Source of the DNA: JAWKWA01 sp041397765
Lineage (GTDB): Bacteria; Pseudomonadota; Alphaproteobacteria; Rhizobiales; Hyphomicrobiaceae
NCBI GenBank assembly: GCA_041397765.1
Contig: JAWKWA010000005.1
Span: 176,426 to 240,425 of the forward strand
Length of the DNA: 64,000 nucleotides
Reading direction: 5' to 3'
The position numbers and the translations under genes are program-made. The notes under the pieces were generated by a model. The model was given only the letters and a program-made list of their open reading frames with translations. It did not search any database and was not told where the DNA came from. This document shows, in pieces, positions 34,073 to 42,062 of the stretch (position 1 is the first letter of the stretch; each line of letters opens with the position of its first letter).

Positions 34073-36787
34073 TCAGCTTCCCGGCCGGCCGGTCTTCTTG
34101 GGGCGGCCCCGGCGGGTCTTCGGCTCCGGCCCGTCCTCGCCGATCTCGATGGTGCGGGCCGGCCTCGTCGTGGTCCTCAGATCGGGCTTGGCGGGCAGCG
34201 CCCGGCCCATCGGCAGCGGCCGCTCGGCATGCGGTCCCATCTCGTCGAGCGTCGGCTTGTGCACTCCGCGCACGTTCTCGCCATAGGAGCCGCCCGATAC
34301 CGCGCCGGGTTTCAGCACCGCCCGGCCGCCCGCCGGCCGCCCGCCGCCCTTCGCCGAGCCGGCCTTGGCCTTGACGGCACCGCCGCCCCGCTCCTCGATG
34401 TCCGACTGGCGCGCCAGAGGGTCGTCCATGACGGCGAGCTCGACCGCCTTCAGCCGCTTGATCTCGTCGCGCAGCCGCGCCGCCTCCTCGAACTCCAGAT
34501 CCGCCGCCGCCGTGCGCATCCGGCCTTCCAGATCCTCGATCACCGCCGCCAGATTGTGCCCGACCGCGACCCCGCCGCGCTCGCCGCTGCCCCCGCGGCC
34601 GACGCCGCCGATGCCGGTATCGACCGTGACATGGTCCTGCTCGTAGACCGAGGCCATGACGTCGGCGATGCCCTTCTTGACGCTCTCGGGGGTGATGTTG
34701 TGCTCGGCATTGTAGGCCATCTGCTTCTCGCGCCGGCGGTTGGTCTCGGCGATTGCCCGCTCGAGCGATCCCGTCATGTTGTCGGCATAGAGAATGACCC
34801 GGCCGTCGACATTGCGGGCCGCCCGGCCGATGGTCTGGATCAGCGACGTCTCCGAACGCAGGAAGCCTTCCTTGTCCGCGTCGAGGATGGCGACGAGCGC
34901 GCATTCGGGAATGTCGAGCCCCTCACGCAACAGGTTGATGCCGATCAGCACGTCGAAGGCGCCGAGCCTGAGGTCGCGGATGATCTCGATCCGCTCCAGC
35001 GTCTCGATGTCGGAATGCATGTAGCGGACGCGGATGCCCTGCTCGTGCATGTACTCGGTCAGGTCCTCGGCCATGCGCTTCGTCAGCGTGGTGACGAGGG
35101 CGCGATAGCCCTCCGCCGTCACCTGCCGGACCTCGTCGATCAGGTCGTCGACCTGTGTCTTGGCGGGACGGATGTGGCAGGGCGGATCGATGAGGCCGGT
35201 CGGGCGGATCACCTGCTCGACGAAGACGCCGCCGGTCTGCTCGAGCTCCCAGCCGCCCGGCGTCGCCGAGACATACATGGTCTGCGGCCGCATGGCGTTC
35301 CATTCCTCGAAGCGCAGCGGGCGGTTGTCCATGCAGGACGGCAGGCGGAAGCCGAACTCGGCGAGGGTCGACTTGCGCCGGTAGTCGCCGCGGAACATCG
35401 CGCCGATCTGGCCGATCGTGACATGGCTCTCGTCGACGAAGACGAGCGCATTGTCGGGCAGATACTCGAACAGCGTCGGCGGCGGTTCGCCGGGTGCCCG
35501 GCCCGTCAGGTAGCGCGAATAGTTCTCGATCCCCGCGCACGAGCCGGTCGCCTCCATCATTTCGAGGTCGAAGCTGGTGCGCTGCTCGAGCCGCTGTGCC
35601 TCGAGCAGGCGGCCGGCGCTCGTCAACTCCTGCAGGCGCTGCTGCAACTCGGCCTGGATCGCCTTGATCGCCTGCTGCAGGGTCGGCTTCGGCGTCACAT
35701 AGTGCGAGTTGGCGTAGAGCTTGATGAGCTTGAGGTCGGTGACCTTCTGGCCGGTCAGCGGATCGAACTCGGTGATCGATTCGACATCCTCGCCGAACAG
35801 CGAGACGCGCCAGGCGCAATCCTCCAGATGCGCGGGCCAGACCTCGACCGTATCGCCGCGCACGCGGAACGTGCCGCGCTGGAAGGCGGCGTCGTTGCGC
35901 TTGTAGTGGAGCGCCACCAGGTCGGCGAGCAACTGGCGCTGTGCGATGCGGTCGCCGACCGACAGCGTGAAGGTCATCGCCGAGTAGGTCTCGACCGAGC
36001 CGATACCGTAGATGCACGACACCGAGGCGACGATCACCACGTCGTCGCGCTCGAGCAGCGCCCGTGTCGCGGCGTGCCGCATGCGGTCGATCTGCTCGTT
36101 GATCGAGCTTTCCTTCTCGATATAGGTGTCGGTGCGCGGAACGTAGGCTTCCGGCTGGTAGTAGTCGTAATAGGAGACGAAGTACTCGACCGCGTTGTCG
36201 GGAAAGAAGCTCTTGAACTCGCCATAGAGCTGTGCGGCGAGGGTCTTGTTGTGCGCGAGAATGAGCGCCGGGCGCTGCGTCGCCTGGATCACCTTCGCCA
36301 TGGTGTAGGTCTTGCCCGAGCCGGTGACGCCGAGCAGCACCTGGTCGCGCTCGTGCGCCTTGACGCCTTCGACGAGCTCGGCGATTGCGGTCGGCTGGTC
36401 GCCCCTGGGCTCGTAGGGCGATGAGAAGACGAGCGGCTGTCCGCCTTCGGACTTCTCCGGCCGTGGTGGCCGGTGCGGCATGAACATGGGCGCGTCGGCG
36501 CCCGAGACGACCGATACGCGGATCGGGTGGGTATCGAACATCGGCTGTGCGACGGCGCCCTCGGGCCGCGGCAGATAGGCGGCCGACTTCGCGGCGTCGA
36601 ACGAGCGGATGTCGAAGCCGGCCTGCGGCGCCTCCGCGAAGCCTCCTCCCGCCGCCTTCCCGCCGGCTTCCGCCTTGGCCGGCCGTCCGCGCGGCCTCGG
36701 CCGGGCCGGCGCCGGCGTGCCGGCGGCCGTCTCCTCCGGCGGCGGAAGGGGCGCATTCGATTTCGGCGGCTTGCGTGGTCTGGCCAT
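34073..36787 (-). CDS. uvrB: UvrABC system protein B, with long terminal extensions
   Basis: A 904-residue excinuclease subunit that verifies damage and loads UvrC in nucleotide excision repair. The UvrB body starts near residue 118 (FSSPYEPRGDQPTAI) with Walker A LLGVTGSGKTYT, the beta-hairpin region VSYYDYYQPEAYVPRTDTYIEKE (in pieces), DESHVTIGQIGAMF, and helicase motifs through IGRAARN. The UVR domain (DLEFEEAARLRDEIKRLK) follows. Ordinary UvrB is about 670-700 residues. Here about 115 residues precede it, with a Lys/Pro/Ala-rich start, and about 100 low-complexity residues follow the UVR motif, ending RRGRPKKTGRPGS, an AT-hook-like GRP. Similar extensions occur in Hyphomicrobiales. Upstream lies the four-copy 70-bp repeat; no alphaproteobacterial SOS box (GTTC-N7-GTTC) is seen. 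Confidence 0.96.
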   Translation of the reverse strand: MARPRKPPKSNAPLPPPEETAAGTPAPARPRPRGRPAKAEAGGKAAGGGFAEAPQAGFDIRSFDAAKSAAYLPRPEGAVAQPMFDTHPIRVSVVSGADAPMFMPHRPPRPEKSEGGQPLVFSSPYEPRGDQPTAIAELVEGVKAHERDQVLLGVTGSGKTYTMAKVIQATQRPALILAHNKTLAAQLYGEFKSFFPDNAVEYFVSYYDYYQPEAYVPRTDTYIEKESSINEQIDRMRHAATRALLERDDVVIVASVSCIYGIGSVETYSAMTFTLSVGDRIAQRQLLADLVALHYKRNDAAFQRGTFRVRGDTVEVWPAHLEDCAWRVSLFGEDVESITEFDPLTGQKVTDLKLIKLYANSHYVTPKPTLQQAIKAIQAELQQRLQELTSAGRLLEAQRLEQRTSFDLEMMEATGSCAGIENYSRYLTGRAPGEPPPTLFEYLPDNALVFVDESHVTIGQIGAMFRGDYRRKSTLAEFGFRLPSCMDNRPLRFEEWNAMRPQTMYVSATPGGWELEQTGGVFVEQVIRPTGLIDPPCHIRPAKTQVDDLIDEVRQVTAEGYRALVTTLTKRMAEDLTEYMHEQGIRVRYMHSDIETLERIEIIRDLRLGAFDVLIGINLLREGLDIPECALVAILDADKEGFLRSETSLIQTIGRAARNVDGRVILYADNMTGSLERAIAETNRRREKQMAYNAEHNITPESVKKGIADVMASVYEQDHVTVDTGIGGVGRGGSGERGGVAVGHNLAAVIEDLEGRMRTAAADLEFEEAARLRDEIKRLKAVELAVMDDPLARQSDIEERGGGAVKAKAGSAKGGGRPAGGRAVLKPGAVSGGSYGENVRGVHKPTLDEMGPHAERPLPMGRALPAKPDLRTTTRPARTIEIGEDGPEPKTRRGRPKKTGRPGS

Positions 36788-36800
36788 GGGCCGGGACTAT

Positions 36801-37070
36801 AGAGCCTGATCGTTCGAGATGCGAACGCCCGCGTGAGCATCGAGAGCGTGAATCAGCCTCTCAAGCAAAGAGAGCCTGATCGTTCGAGATGCGAACGCCC
36901 GCGTGAGCATCGAGAGCGTGAATCAGCCTCTCAAGCAAAGAGAGCCTGATCGTTCGAGATGCGAACGCCCGCGTGAGCGATCCGAGAGCGTGAATCAGAC
37001 TCTCAAGCAAAGAGAGCCTGATCGTTCGAGATGCGAACGCCCGCGTGAGCGATCCGAGAGCGTGAATCGA
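36801..37070. repeat. Four tandem copies of the GAGCCTGAT element upstream of uvrB
   Basis: Units start at 36801, 36871, 36941 and 37013 (steps 70, 70, 72); the first two are identical and the fourth is cut off near 37070. Each unit carries the 59-61 bp element from GAGCCTGAT to ATCAG-N-CTC, plus an 11-base linker TCAAGCAAAGA. The interior CGTTCG-AGATG-CGAACG is a perfect palindrome. The array fills the gap between the uvrB start and the end of the von Willebrand gene, so the uvrB promoter must lie in or next to it. Apart from the array nothing else is seen in 36788-37162. Confidence 0.9.
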
Positions 37071-37162
37071 CCGTGGGGCGGATCGCGAGGCGCGCCGGCC
37101 TCCGCCGATCGAGCGGCCGCAATCGAAGCCGCCTTCGTCGGTCTCCGCCGCAGCCCCCGCCC

Positions 37163-38710
37163 TCAGTGCGTCAGGCGGAGCTTCAGCGCCTCCTCGCCGA
37201 TCGCCTCGAACACCGCCTGCAGCTCGCCCTCGGTCGTCGCATAGTGGAAATGTGCCGGCGAGCTCGCGCACTGGCTGAGCACGTCATAGGCCCGCGTGCC
37301 GGGACCGGCGTCGGCGCTGACCGCGATCGAGAAGATCTCCATGATGCCCTCGCTCGTCCGGGTCTTCGCCTCGTCGCAGGCCTCGAGTGTCAGCCGGTCG
37401 AGCTCCTCGTCGGCATCGAGCGCGCTCGACAGGCCGCTGTTGAAGGGATCGCTGTCGACGAGATAGCCATAGGGCGTGAAGGAGTTGTTGTGCGGTGCAC
37501 TCGTCACGACATCGCCCTGAAGGCCGAGAGAGGCCGGGTCGAAGGAATAGGCCCCTGAGCTGTTCGTGCCCGAGCAGGCGATGCCGTCGGTGACCTGCTC
37601 GCCGTCGGTCAGCACGACGATGATCTTGCGCGTCCGGTCCGAGAACGCCGCACCCTCGGTGAAGGGCTCCTCGGGCGAGAGGACGCGCAGCGCCCAGCCG
37701 AGCGCCGGTCCGAAGGTCGTGCCCATATTGCCGAACGCGATCAGCTCGTCGACCGCATCGCGGGCGGTGCCGGCATCGCCGGTCAAGGGCGTGATGGCAA
37801 AGCGCGGGCAGTTGAAGCTCGGTCCCTTGATCCAAGGGTCGAGCCCCAGCGGCGCGGCTTCCTTCGAGGCGTAGCCCGAATTCGTTCCGTCGCTCGGATT
37901 GAGGCAGCTCGAGCCCGCATCCGGCTCCGGCGGCCAGATATAGACCGGCCAGCGTCCCGTGCCGTCGCTCGCCCCGTCGTTGAAGACGTCGAGGTGATGG
38001 CCGCCATTCGGCCGCTCCAATACGCACCCGGCCCATTCACTGCCCGCCAGCAGCGGATTGCCGAGGCCCTCGACATAGTCGGTGTTCGCCGTACCGATAT
38101 TGACCGCCATGTTGAACGGCACCACGGCGAACTTCACCGACTGCCCGGATGGCACCTTGGCCTCGAGGATGTCGATCAGCCGGTCGGCCGCCAGTTTCAA
38201 GGCCTCCATGCGCGAGCTGCCGCCGAGCCCGTAGTTCATCGAGCCGCTGATATCGAGCACGAACACGATCTCGATGTCATGGCCCCGGGGTGAGGCATGA
38301 CTCTCCACCGACACGGTGAGGCGGTCGAAACCGAGCACGCGCGAGAAGGTCGTCGGCACCGGCGCGGTCCCGACGGCCGTCCCGCCCTGGGAGGCGGTAT
38401 AGCTGAAGGTGACTACGGGCACGAGATCGGCGGTCGCCAGGTTGGCGTGCAGCGCGCGTTGGAATACGCCCTCCCGATCCTCGTCCGCCAGCGAGGGATT
38501 GGAGGCCGAAAGCAGCGCGGCATCGACCGCGGTCTGCAATTGCGTGCGCGCGGAGGTTGCCCGGCCGTAATCGATGGCGAGGCCGATCACCCCGAGGATG
38601 ACCACGAGGCCGATCGCGAACATGACGAGCACCCCGCCGGCCTCGTCGCCGAACTCGCGCCGTGGCGGTCGCCCGGCCGCATTTTCGATCCGCACCCTGC
38701 ATTCCCGCAT
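37163..38710 (-). CDS. Tad-type pilus assembly protein with von Willebrand factor A domain (TadG-like)
   Basis: A 515-residue exported or membrane protein. The N-terminus has the TadE/TadG pattern: GDEAGGVLVMFAIGLVVILGVIGLAIDYGRATSARTQLQTAVDAALLSA (read in pieces; membrane segment about residues 25-50). A von Willebrand A domain begins near 148 (DIEIVFVLDISGSMN), where D-I-S-G-S is the MIDAS metal site. GGSSRMEALKLAADRLIDIL follows, and later TTFGPALGWALRVLSPEEPF and RKIIVVLTDGEQ. The end ACDEAKTRTSEGIMEIFSIAVSA...YDVLSQCASSPAHFHYATTEGEL is typical of this class. It is thought to face the periplasm in Tad/Flp pilus systems. No other tad gene is in the window, so it may be an orphan. Confidence 0.88.
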   Translation of the reverse strand: MRECRVRIENAAGRPPRREFGDEAGGVLVMFAIGLVVILGVIGLAIDYGRATSARTQLQTAVDAALLSASNPSLADEDREGVFQRALHANLATADLVPVVTFSYTASQGGTAVGTAPVPTTFSRVLGFDRLTVSVESHASPRGHDIEIVFVLDISGSMNYGLGGSSRMEALKLAADRLIDILEAKVPSGQSVKFAVVPFNMAVNIGTANTDYVEGLGNPLLAGSEWAGCVLERPNGGHHLDVFNDGASDGTGRWPVYIWPPEPDAGSSCLNPSDGTNSGYASKEAAPLGLDPWIKGPSFNCPRFAITPLTGDAGTARDAVDELIAFGNMGTTFGPALGWALRVLSPEEPFTEGAAFSDRTRKIIVVLTDGEQVTDGIACSGTNSSGAYSFDPASLGLQGDVVTSAPHNNSFTPYGYLVDSDPFNSGLSSALDADEELDRLTLEACDEAKTRTSEGIMEIFSIAVSADAGPGTRAYDVLSQCASSPAHFHYATTEGELQAVFEAIGEEALKLRLTH

Positions 38711-39240
38711 CGCATACCGTCCGATCCTGTCGCCGCTGCCGCTCGTGCCGCAAAGCAGATACCTCGCGACGCCGCGAGGTTTGGCAGGCGTCGGATGTCG
38801 TTGTCGGGAGGCGGCAGCCTGGAGTGTCGGCCGTCTGTGAATAAGCGGCGTGTCTCCAGGTCTGGCAGGTTTGTCGGTGCGGACTTAAACTCAAATTAAT
38901 TTATCGGGCAGTGCAGCCAGAAGCGAAGATGAACGCGAGTTCAGGCTTAACGATCGGACAACGATATGTCTAAATTCGATTGGATCGATGTATTGCTGGG
39001 TAGGTTCGACAGAGTATAGCCGGCAATCGGGAGGAAAGTGCTTCGATGCTTTGGAGAGGGTCCCGGCTGAGGCCCGCTGCCGGTCGTCTCGGCAGGGCCC
39101 GCGCAGCCGGCCGAGGCCACCGCCGGGGCGCCGCCGAGGCCCATGTGCGACGGCGCGCACATGGGCTCTGGTGATGCGGACAGGATCGGTCGGCATCGCG
39201 CCCGAAGCGGGGCGGTACCGATCATCCCGGCCGATCGGCC
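38711..39240. other. Intergenic region with an AT-rich patch and a hairpin
   Basis: About 530 bases. The patch 38885-39010 is unusually AT-rich for this window and may hold the promoter of the von Willebrand gene. Open frames here show no protein signature. At 39139-39166 GCCCATGTGC pairs perfectly with GCACATGGGC (10 bp, 8-base loop), 75 bases past the end of the TPR gene on the minus strand; no T run follows. Confidence 0.45.
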
Positions 39241-39822
39241 TCAGTTGAACATCCAGTTCCACCAGGAGGTCGACTTGGCGCCACCCTCGATGGCCTTGGC
39301 GAGCGCGACATGCTCGGGGCAGGTGGTGTTGCCGCACAGCTTTGCGATCTCGGCGAGGGCTGCCTTCGCCTTGTCGGTCTCGCCGAGCATCACATAGGCC
39401 TCGCCGCGATATTCGTGCGCCCCGACGAAATCGGGCGCGAGCGACAGCGCCTTGTCGTAGAAGACGAGCGCCTCCGCGGCCTTGCCCATCTTGCGCGTCG
39501 AGTAGCCGAGCCAGTTGAGCACGCGCGGATCCTCGGCCTTGCCGAGCGCGTTGAGCGCGGCGATCGCCTCGGCATATTTGCCGTCCTCGGCGAGCTTTCT
39601 CGCACTCTCATAGGCGGGGCCGAGATCGCCGAACCTGGCGGTCAGCGGATCTGTGGCGGCCGCAGGGGTGGCTGCCGTGGTCGTGGTCGTCGGCGTAGAG
39701 GTCGTGGTGGCCGTCGTCGACGACGAGGACGTGTCGGAGCTGGAACTCGACTCCCCGGCGGCCTCGGCGATCGACACGGAAAGCATCAGGGCCGCGGCCC
39801 CGGCAACGAGCAAGCGCATCAT
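39241..39822 (-). CDS. Exported tetratricopeptide-repeat protein with Ser/Thr-rich linker
   Basis: A 193-residue protein. MMRLLVAGAAALMLSVSIAEAAG is a signal peptide. Residues 24-60 are a striking Ser/Thr-rich linker (SSSSSDTSSSSTTATTTS), likely disordered. Two to three TPR units follow, e.g. YAEAIAALNALGKAEDPRVLNWLGYSTRKMG and AEALVFYDKALSLAPDFVGAHEYRGEAYVMLG (in pieces), with LCGNTTCPEHVALAKAI holding two Cys that could form a disulphide. The C-terminus STSWWNWMFN is aromatic. TPR proteins of this kind are periplasmic scaffolds; the partner is unknown. The start at 39822 has AGGAG eight bases upstream. A matching cupredoxin or respiratory neighbour is absent. Confidence 0.82.
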   Translation of the reverse strand: MMRLLVAGAAALMLSVSIAEAAGESSSSSDTSSSSTTATTTSTPTTTTTAATPAAATDPLTARFGDLGPAYESARKLAEDGKYAEAIAALNALGKAEDPRVLNWLGYSTRKMGKAAEALVFYDKALSLAPDFVGAHEYRGEAYVMLGETDKAKAALAEIAKLCGNTTCPEHVALAKAIEGGAKSTSWWNWMFN

Positions 39823-39979
39823 GGACGGTTCTCCTGGTGGGCGTTTGGCGGCTGCACGCCTCTTCAGCGCTTTGCCGCCGGTTTCTTGGGTCTTGTTTGG
39901 ACCGCACCCGGCCGCGGGCCGCATGGGCGCGCGAGCGGAACGGCCGGACGCAGAACGGCAACAGGCTGTCGATGCGGCG

Positions 39980-40498
39980 TCACCTGCTCACAACGGACCG
40001 ACACGGCGCCGGGGCCTCCCCGGCCGCGACGCCACGAGGGCCGTTGCGCCACGCGGCGGCGCGCTGATCGGCCAATTCCCGATCCGGTCGGCATCGGCCG
40101 GATCGCCTCGGCGGGTGGCGGTCCTCGGCCGTCACCCCCCGGCCATGAAAGATGAGCGCGGCACCCGCCGCGATCAAGAGGAACCCGCCGAGATGGTTCC
40201 AGCCGAGCGGTTCCCTCAGATAGAGCACCGAGAACACCGCGAAGACCGCCAGCGTGATCACTTCCTGCATGGTCTTCAGCTCGGCCGGCGAATAGACCGC
40301 CGAACCGAAGCGGTTGGCCGGCACGGCGAGGCAGTATTCGAAGAAGGCGATGGCCCACGAGACGACGATGACGGCGAGCAGCGGCGCCGACTTGAAGCGC
40401 AGATGCCCGTACCAGGCGATGGTCATGAAAACATTCGACGAGATCAGCAGGACGATCGGCTGCAGATAGGGCCAGGCGGGCGAGGACAGGATGGGCAT
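39980..40498 (-). CDS. DUF486 (DMT-like) membrane protein with a read-through tail
   Basis: The first about 121 residues are a typical DUF486 protein: four membrane segments, with MTIAWYGHLRF, AIAFFEYCLAVPANRFGSAVYSPAELKTMQEVITLAVFAVFSVLYLREPLGWNHLGGFLLIAAGAALIF (read in pieces). The family ends there. The remaining about 50 residues are Arg/Pro/Ala-rich and unlike the family. The junction HGRG-VTAEDRH lies on a run of six C (40135-40140, plus strand). With five, the frame would stop directly after HGRG, giving the normal length. So the tail is probably an artefact of one extra base. The function of DUF486 is unknown; a small-molecule transporter is guessed from similarity to EmrE/DMT folds. 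Confidence 0.82.
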   Translation of the reverse strand: MPILSSPAWPYLQPIVLLISSNVFMTIAWYGHLRFKSAPLLAVIVVSWAIAFFEYCLAVPANRFGSAVYSPAELKTMQEVITLAVFAVFSVLYLREPLGWNHLGGFLLIAAGAALIFHGRGVTAEDRHPPRRSGRCRPDRELADQRAAAWRNGPRGVAAGEAPAPCRSVVSR

Positions 40499-40576
40499 GT
40501 GAGGCTCCGGGCCAGAGTTCCGGGCAAGCTATCGGGGCAAGCGTTCCCGAAATGCCGTCCGGGCCGGCGGAGCTTT

Positions 40577-40690
40577 AGAGCCTGATCGCCAGAGATGCGA
40601 GCGGGAGCGCGCATCGATGGCGTGAATCAGTCTCAGCGAAAGCGAGCCTGATCGCCAGAGATGCGAGCGGGAGCGCGCATCGATGACGTG
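40577..40690. repeat. Two tandem copies of the GAGCCTGAT element
   Basis: The first copy runs from GAGCCTGAT (40578-40586) to ATCAGTCTC (40626-40634), 57 bp. The second begins at 40644 and stops short of the right terminal repeat, so it is truncated. Interior AGATGCGAGCG and GCGCATCGATG match the copies at 22.4 kb and 36.8 kb. Confidence 0.85.
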
Positions 40691-40745
40691 ACCCCGCCAC
40701 CCTGTATCCCGGAAGCCGCGCCCGCGGCCATCCGTGATCCTGGCC
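40690..40745. repeat. REP-like hairpin, family 2 (second locus)
   Basis: CCACCCTGTATCCCGGAAGC followed by CGCGCCCGCGG and CCATCCGTGATCCTGGCC matches the elements at 22.7 kb and 61.6 kb in layout, with more changes in the right arm. It directly abuts the truncated GAGCCTGAT copy. The remaining 40746-41115 holds no supported gene and is probably the leader of the DUF533 gene. Confidence 0.55.
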
Positions 40746-41115
40746 GCGTGCTCGCCAGTCGGCCACGCCACCGCTCCAGCGTAGGCAAGCCCTTCCCGCG
40801 AGGTAGATCCCGGCTCTGTGCGGGCGGCCGCCCGCTCTGGCCGGGATGCCGGGTCGGGGGAAGGCCTGCGCCCGCGATGGCCGACACCATGGACCGTGGC
40901 CCTGTCATGCGGCGTCCCGCCACGGCCCTGAACCTTTGCCGCGTCCGTGCGTTGTCAATCCGCCCTGTCGTCGTTACGCCGTATTGTGCCCATCATCACC
41001 TGTGCCTGTAACTCGCCCGTGCCAGTACGTTGCCTGTGCCGATCGTCCGGATTGCTGCGATCCGGACAGCCGTCCACGCCCCCCGAACGATCCACCACCC
41101 CGGAGAGACCCCGCC

Positions 41116-42062
41116 ATGTTCGACGCAAAGAAGATCCTCGACGGCCTCGTCGCCGGTGTCGCCGGCAATGATGCCTCCAAGACGCCCGACGCTCCGTCCG
41201 GCGGCACGGCCGGCGATCTCCTCGGCGGCATCGTCGAGCAGTTGAAGAAGGCGGCGGCCGACGCCAAGGCCCGCACCGACGAGGCGGGCGGCGTCGGCAA
41301 TGTCGCCAGATCCGTTTTCGGCCAGGCGAGCGAGGGCGTGAAGGACGCGGCCGGCCGCATCGAGCGTGAGACCGGCGCCGGCAAGGCGCTCGACGACCTC
41401 GTCCGCCAGATGTCGGGTGGCCGCTCTGCGGGCGACCTCTTTGCCCAGGTCAAGGACCTCGCCGCGAAGAACCCGGCTGCCGCCGGCGCTGTCGCGGCTG
41501 GCCTCGGCGCCCTCATTCTCGGCACCCGCACCGGCCGCGGCCTGACGGTCGACGCCGCCAAGCTCGGCGGCCTCGTCCTCATCGGCGATCTCGCCTGGAA
41601 GGCTTGGGCGAACCACCAGGCGGGCAAGCCCATGCTCGATCTCGGCCGAGGGGCCGGCGCGCCCGAGGCAGCGCCCGCCGGCTCGGGCTTCGATGCCGCC
41701 GCCCAGTCATCTGAGCAGGCGCTCCGCTATGTCCGCGCCATGATCGCGGCGGCGGCCGCCGACGGCACCGTCGACGCCGACGAGCAGGCCACGCATCCTC
41801 GCCGGCATGCGCGAGGTCGGTCTCGATGCCGAGGCGGCGGCCTTCCTCGAGGCGGAGTTCGCCAATCCCGCCACGCCCGAGGACCTCGCCCGCGGTGTCA
41901 CCGGCCCCGAGGCCGCCGCCCAGGTCTATACGGCGGCGCGCATCGCCATCGAGCCCGACACCGAGGCCGAGCGCCGCTTCCTCGGCGCCTCGCCGCCGCC
42001 CTCCGCCTCCCAGAAGGCCTCGCCGATCAGATCGACGCCGCCGCGCGGGCGTGCGGGCCTGA
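41116..42062 (+). pseudogene. DUF533/TerB-like (YebE) protein, reading frame interrupted
   Basis: The DUF533 family comprises proteins with a C-terminal TerB-like domain. The start MFDAKKILDGLVAGVAGND and the glycine-rich membrane-like segment NPAAAGAVAAGLGALILGTRTGRGL are in frame 1. The TerB-like part begins YVRAMIAAAAADGTVDADEQA, then jumps: an extra A at about 41791 moves the sense to the next frame (MREVGLDAEAAAFLEAEFANPATPEDLARG, in pieces), and a missing C near 41984-41990 returns it to frame 1 (LAAALRLPEGLADQIDAAARA). A further two-base loss near the end would restore a stop at TGA 42060-42062; as written frame 1 runs on to 42150. Function unknown; CGGAGAGA precedes the ATG. An assembly error is as likely as decay. 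Confidence 0.75.

Noticed and set aside
30165..34286. 1373-residue frame suggesting a giant P-type ATPase fusion
   Set aside because: The copA part ends near 32810; the rest is the antisense of the proline racemase gene. The frame only continues because the normal stop is missed by one base.
36817..37045. GTTC-N7-GAAC in each 70-bp repeat upstream of uvrB as a LexA (SOS) box
   Set aside because: Alphaproteobacterial LexA boxes are direct repeats (GTTC-N7-GTTC). Here the second half is inverted, and the same motif is part of a dispersed repeat, present in diverged form at other loci.
36801..37070. CRISPR array
   Set aside because: Repeat units are directly adjacent with only constant linkers and no variable spacers; no cas gene is present.
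39139..39166. Intrinsic terminator of the TPR protein gene
   Set aside because: A perfect stem exists, but no T run follows in the direction of transcription; kept only as a hairpin.
38947..39225. Minus-strand 92-codon frame as a small gene
   Set aside because: Pro/Ser-rich, crosses the hairpin at 39139-39166, with no ribosome site.
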